Below are positions 5,253 to 5,460 of a DNA stretch of 5,460 nucleotides, in pieces. Source of the stretch: Acidobacteriota bacterium (GTDB taxonomy: Bacteria > Acidobacteriota > Terriglobia > UBA7540); the NCBI GenBank assembly GCA_003224665.1, contig QHZM01000220.1, positions 1 through 5,460 on the forward strand, written 5' to 3'. The position numbers and the translations under genes were made by a program. The notes below the pieces were generated by a model, which saw nothing but the letters and a program-made list of their open reading frames with translations, did not search any database and was not told where the DNA came from. Each line of letters opens with the position of its first letter. The first letter of the stretch is position 1.

Positions 5253-5460
5253 TCAAAGCGCGTCTTCGTGCGCGGGACAGATGGGAACGAAGTCACACCT
5301 CTTGCAGACGAATCCCGGCGTCGCGTCAAAGCAACCGCTGCGGATTTTTCCGGCGACGTCGCGGACTTCCTCGAGCGCGTCGCGAAGGTCCTTGTCAGTC
5401 CGCACCGTTGAGACCGCCTCATTGTCCGTGAGGTTGTAAAACGTGAGGCGCGCGGGGTCG
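5253..5460 (-). CDS. UvrD/RecB-family helicase-nuclease, C-terminal fragment with iron-sulfur-type cysteines
   Basis: The minus strand carries an open frame from the right edge to a TGA at 5255-5253, giving the last 68 residues of a larger protein. The sequence LTFYNLTDNEAVSTVRTDKD followed by a helical segment and FVCKRCDFVPICP is the usual ending of PD-(D/E)XK nuclease domains fused to UvrD/PcrA-like helicases or found in AddB/RecB-type exonucleases. The C-x2-C-x5-C cluster (fragment residues 52, 55 and 61) matches the three C-terminal cysteines that, with one upstream cysteine, bind a 4Fe-4S cluster in AddB and Cas4-like nucleases. The fourth cysteine and the catalytic motifs would lie outside the window; Cys43 of the fragment is unlikely to be that ligand but cannot be excluded. 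Probable role: DNA end processing in recombination repair. Whether a helicase domain is attached cannot be seen. Confidence 0.8.
   Translation of the reverse strand, partial: DPARLTFYNLTDNEAVSTVRTDKDLRDALEEVRDVAGKIRSGCFDATPGFVCKRCDFVPICPAHEDAL

Noticed and set aside
4715..5422. Minus-strand open frame of 235 codons joining the nuclease end to the VWA paralogue 3 start
   Set aside because: Its first part is a shadow of the nuclease frame, its middle reads through the terminator and the reverse of the lysine codons, and its end is low-complexity; no domain is visible.

Overview
The window is GC-rich bacterial chromosome, most likely from an Acidobacteriota member or a close relative. The main reason is that three separate genes encode exported proteins of the 'VWFA-related Acidobacterial domain' type (TIGR03436-like). 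That assignment comes from reading the protein sequences, not from a database search. Codon third positions are GC-rich throughout, and nothing in the window marks a phage, transposon or CRISPR array.

Layout from left to right. Positions 3-233 (+) hold the C-terminal end of an unidentified protein whose stop overlaps the start of the next gene. Positions 230-1567 (+) encode ThiI, the tRNA 4-thiouridine sulfurtransferase, in the form that lacks a rhodanese domain. A consensus-like sigma70 promoter (TTGACG, 17 bases, TATAAT) then precedes a first secreted VWA-domain protein at 1690-2640 (+). A GC-rich hairpin at 2682-2705 separates it from two convergent minus-strand paralogues: a VWA protein with a probable GTG start at 3637 (2717-3637) and its upstream neighbour (3684-4718). 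The two are 46 bases apart and probably form one transcription unit.

The right end differs in character. After about 260 bases with no evident gene there is a compact plus-strand unit at about 4980-5166: a promoter with a perfect TTGACA box, an 8-bp leader hairpin, a strong GGAGGAG ribosome-binding site, a 9-codon ORF reading MPKKKKKKR, and a strong intrinsic terminator. It looks like a deliberately expressed tiny gene or small RNA and is the most unusual item here. The window closes with the C-terminus (5253-5460, minus) of a UvrD/RecB-family helicase-nuclease, recognised by a C-x2-C-x5-C cluster typical of iron-sulfur PD-(D/E)XK nucleases.

The genes do not form one pathway. ThiI (tRNA modification), the exported VWA proteins (adhesion or protein interaction outside the cytoplasm, substrate unknown) and the nuclease (DNA repair) appear to be neighbouring housekeeping or lineage-specific units. 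The only clear functional grouping is the three VWA paralogues.
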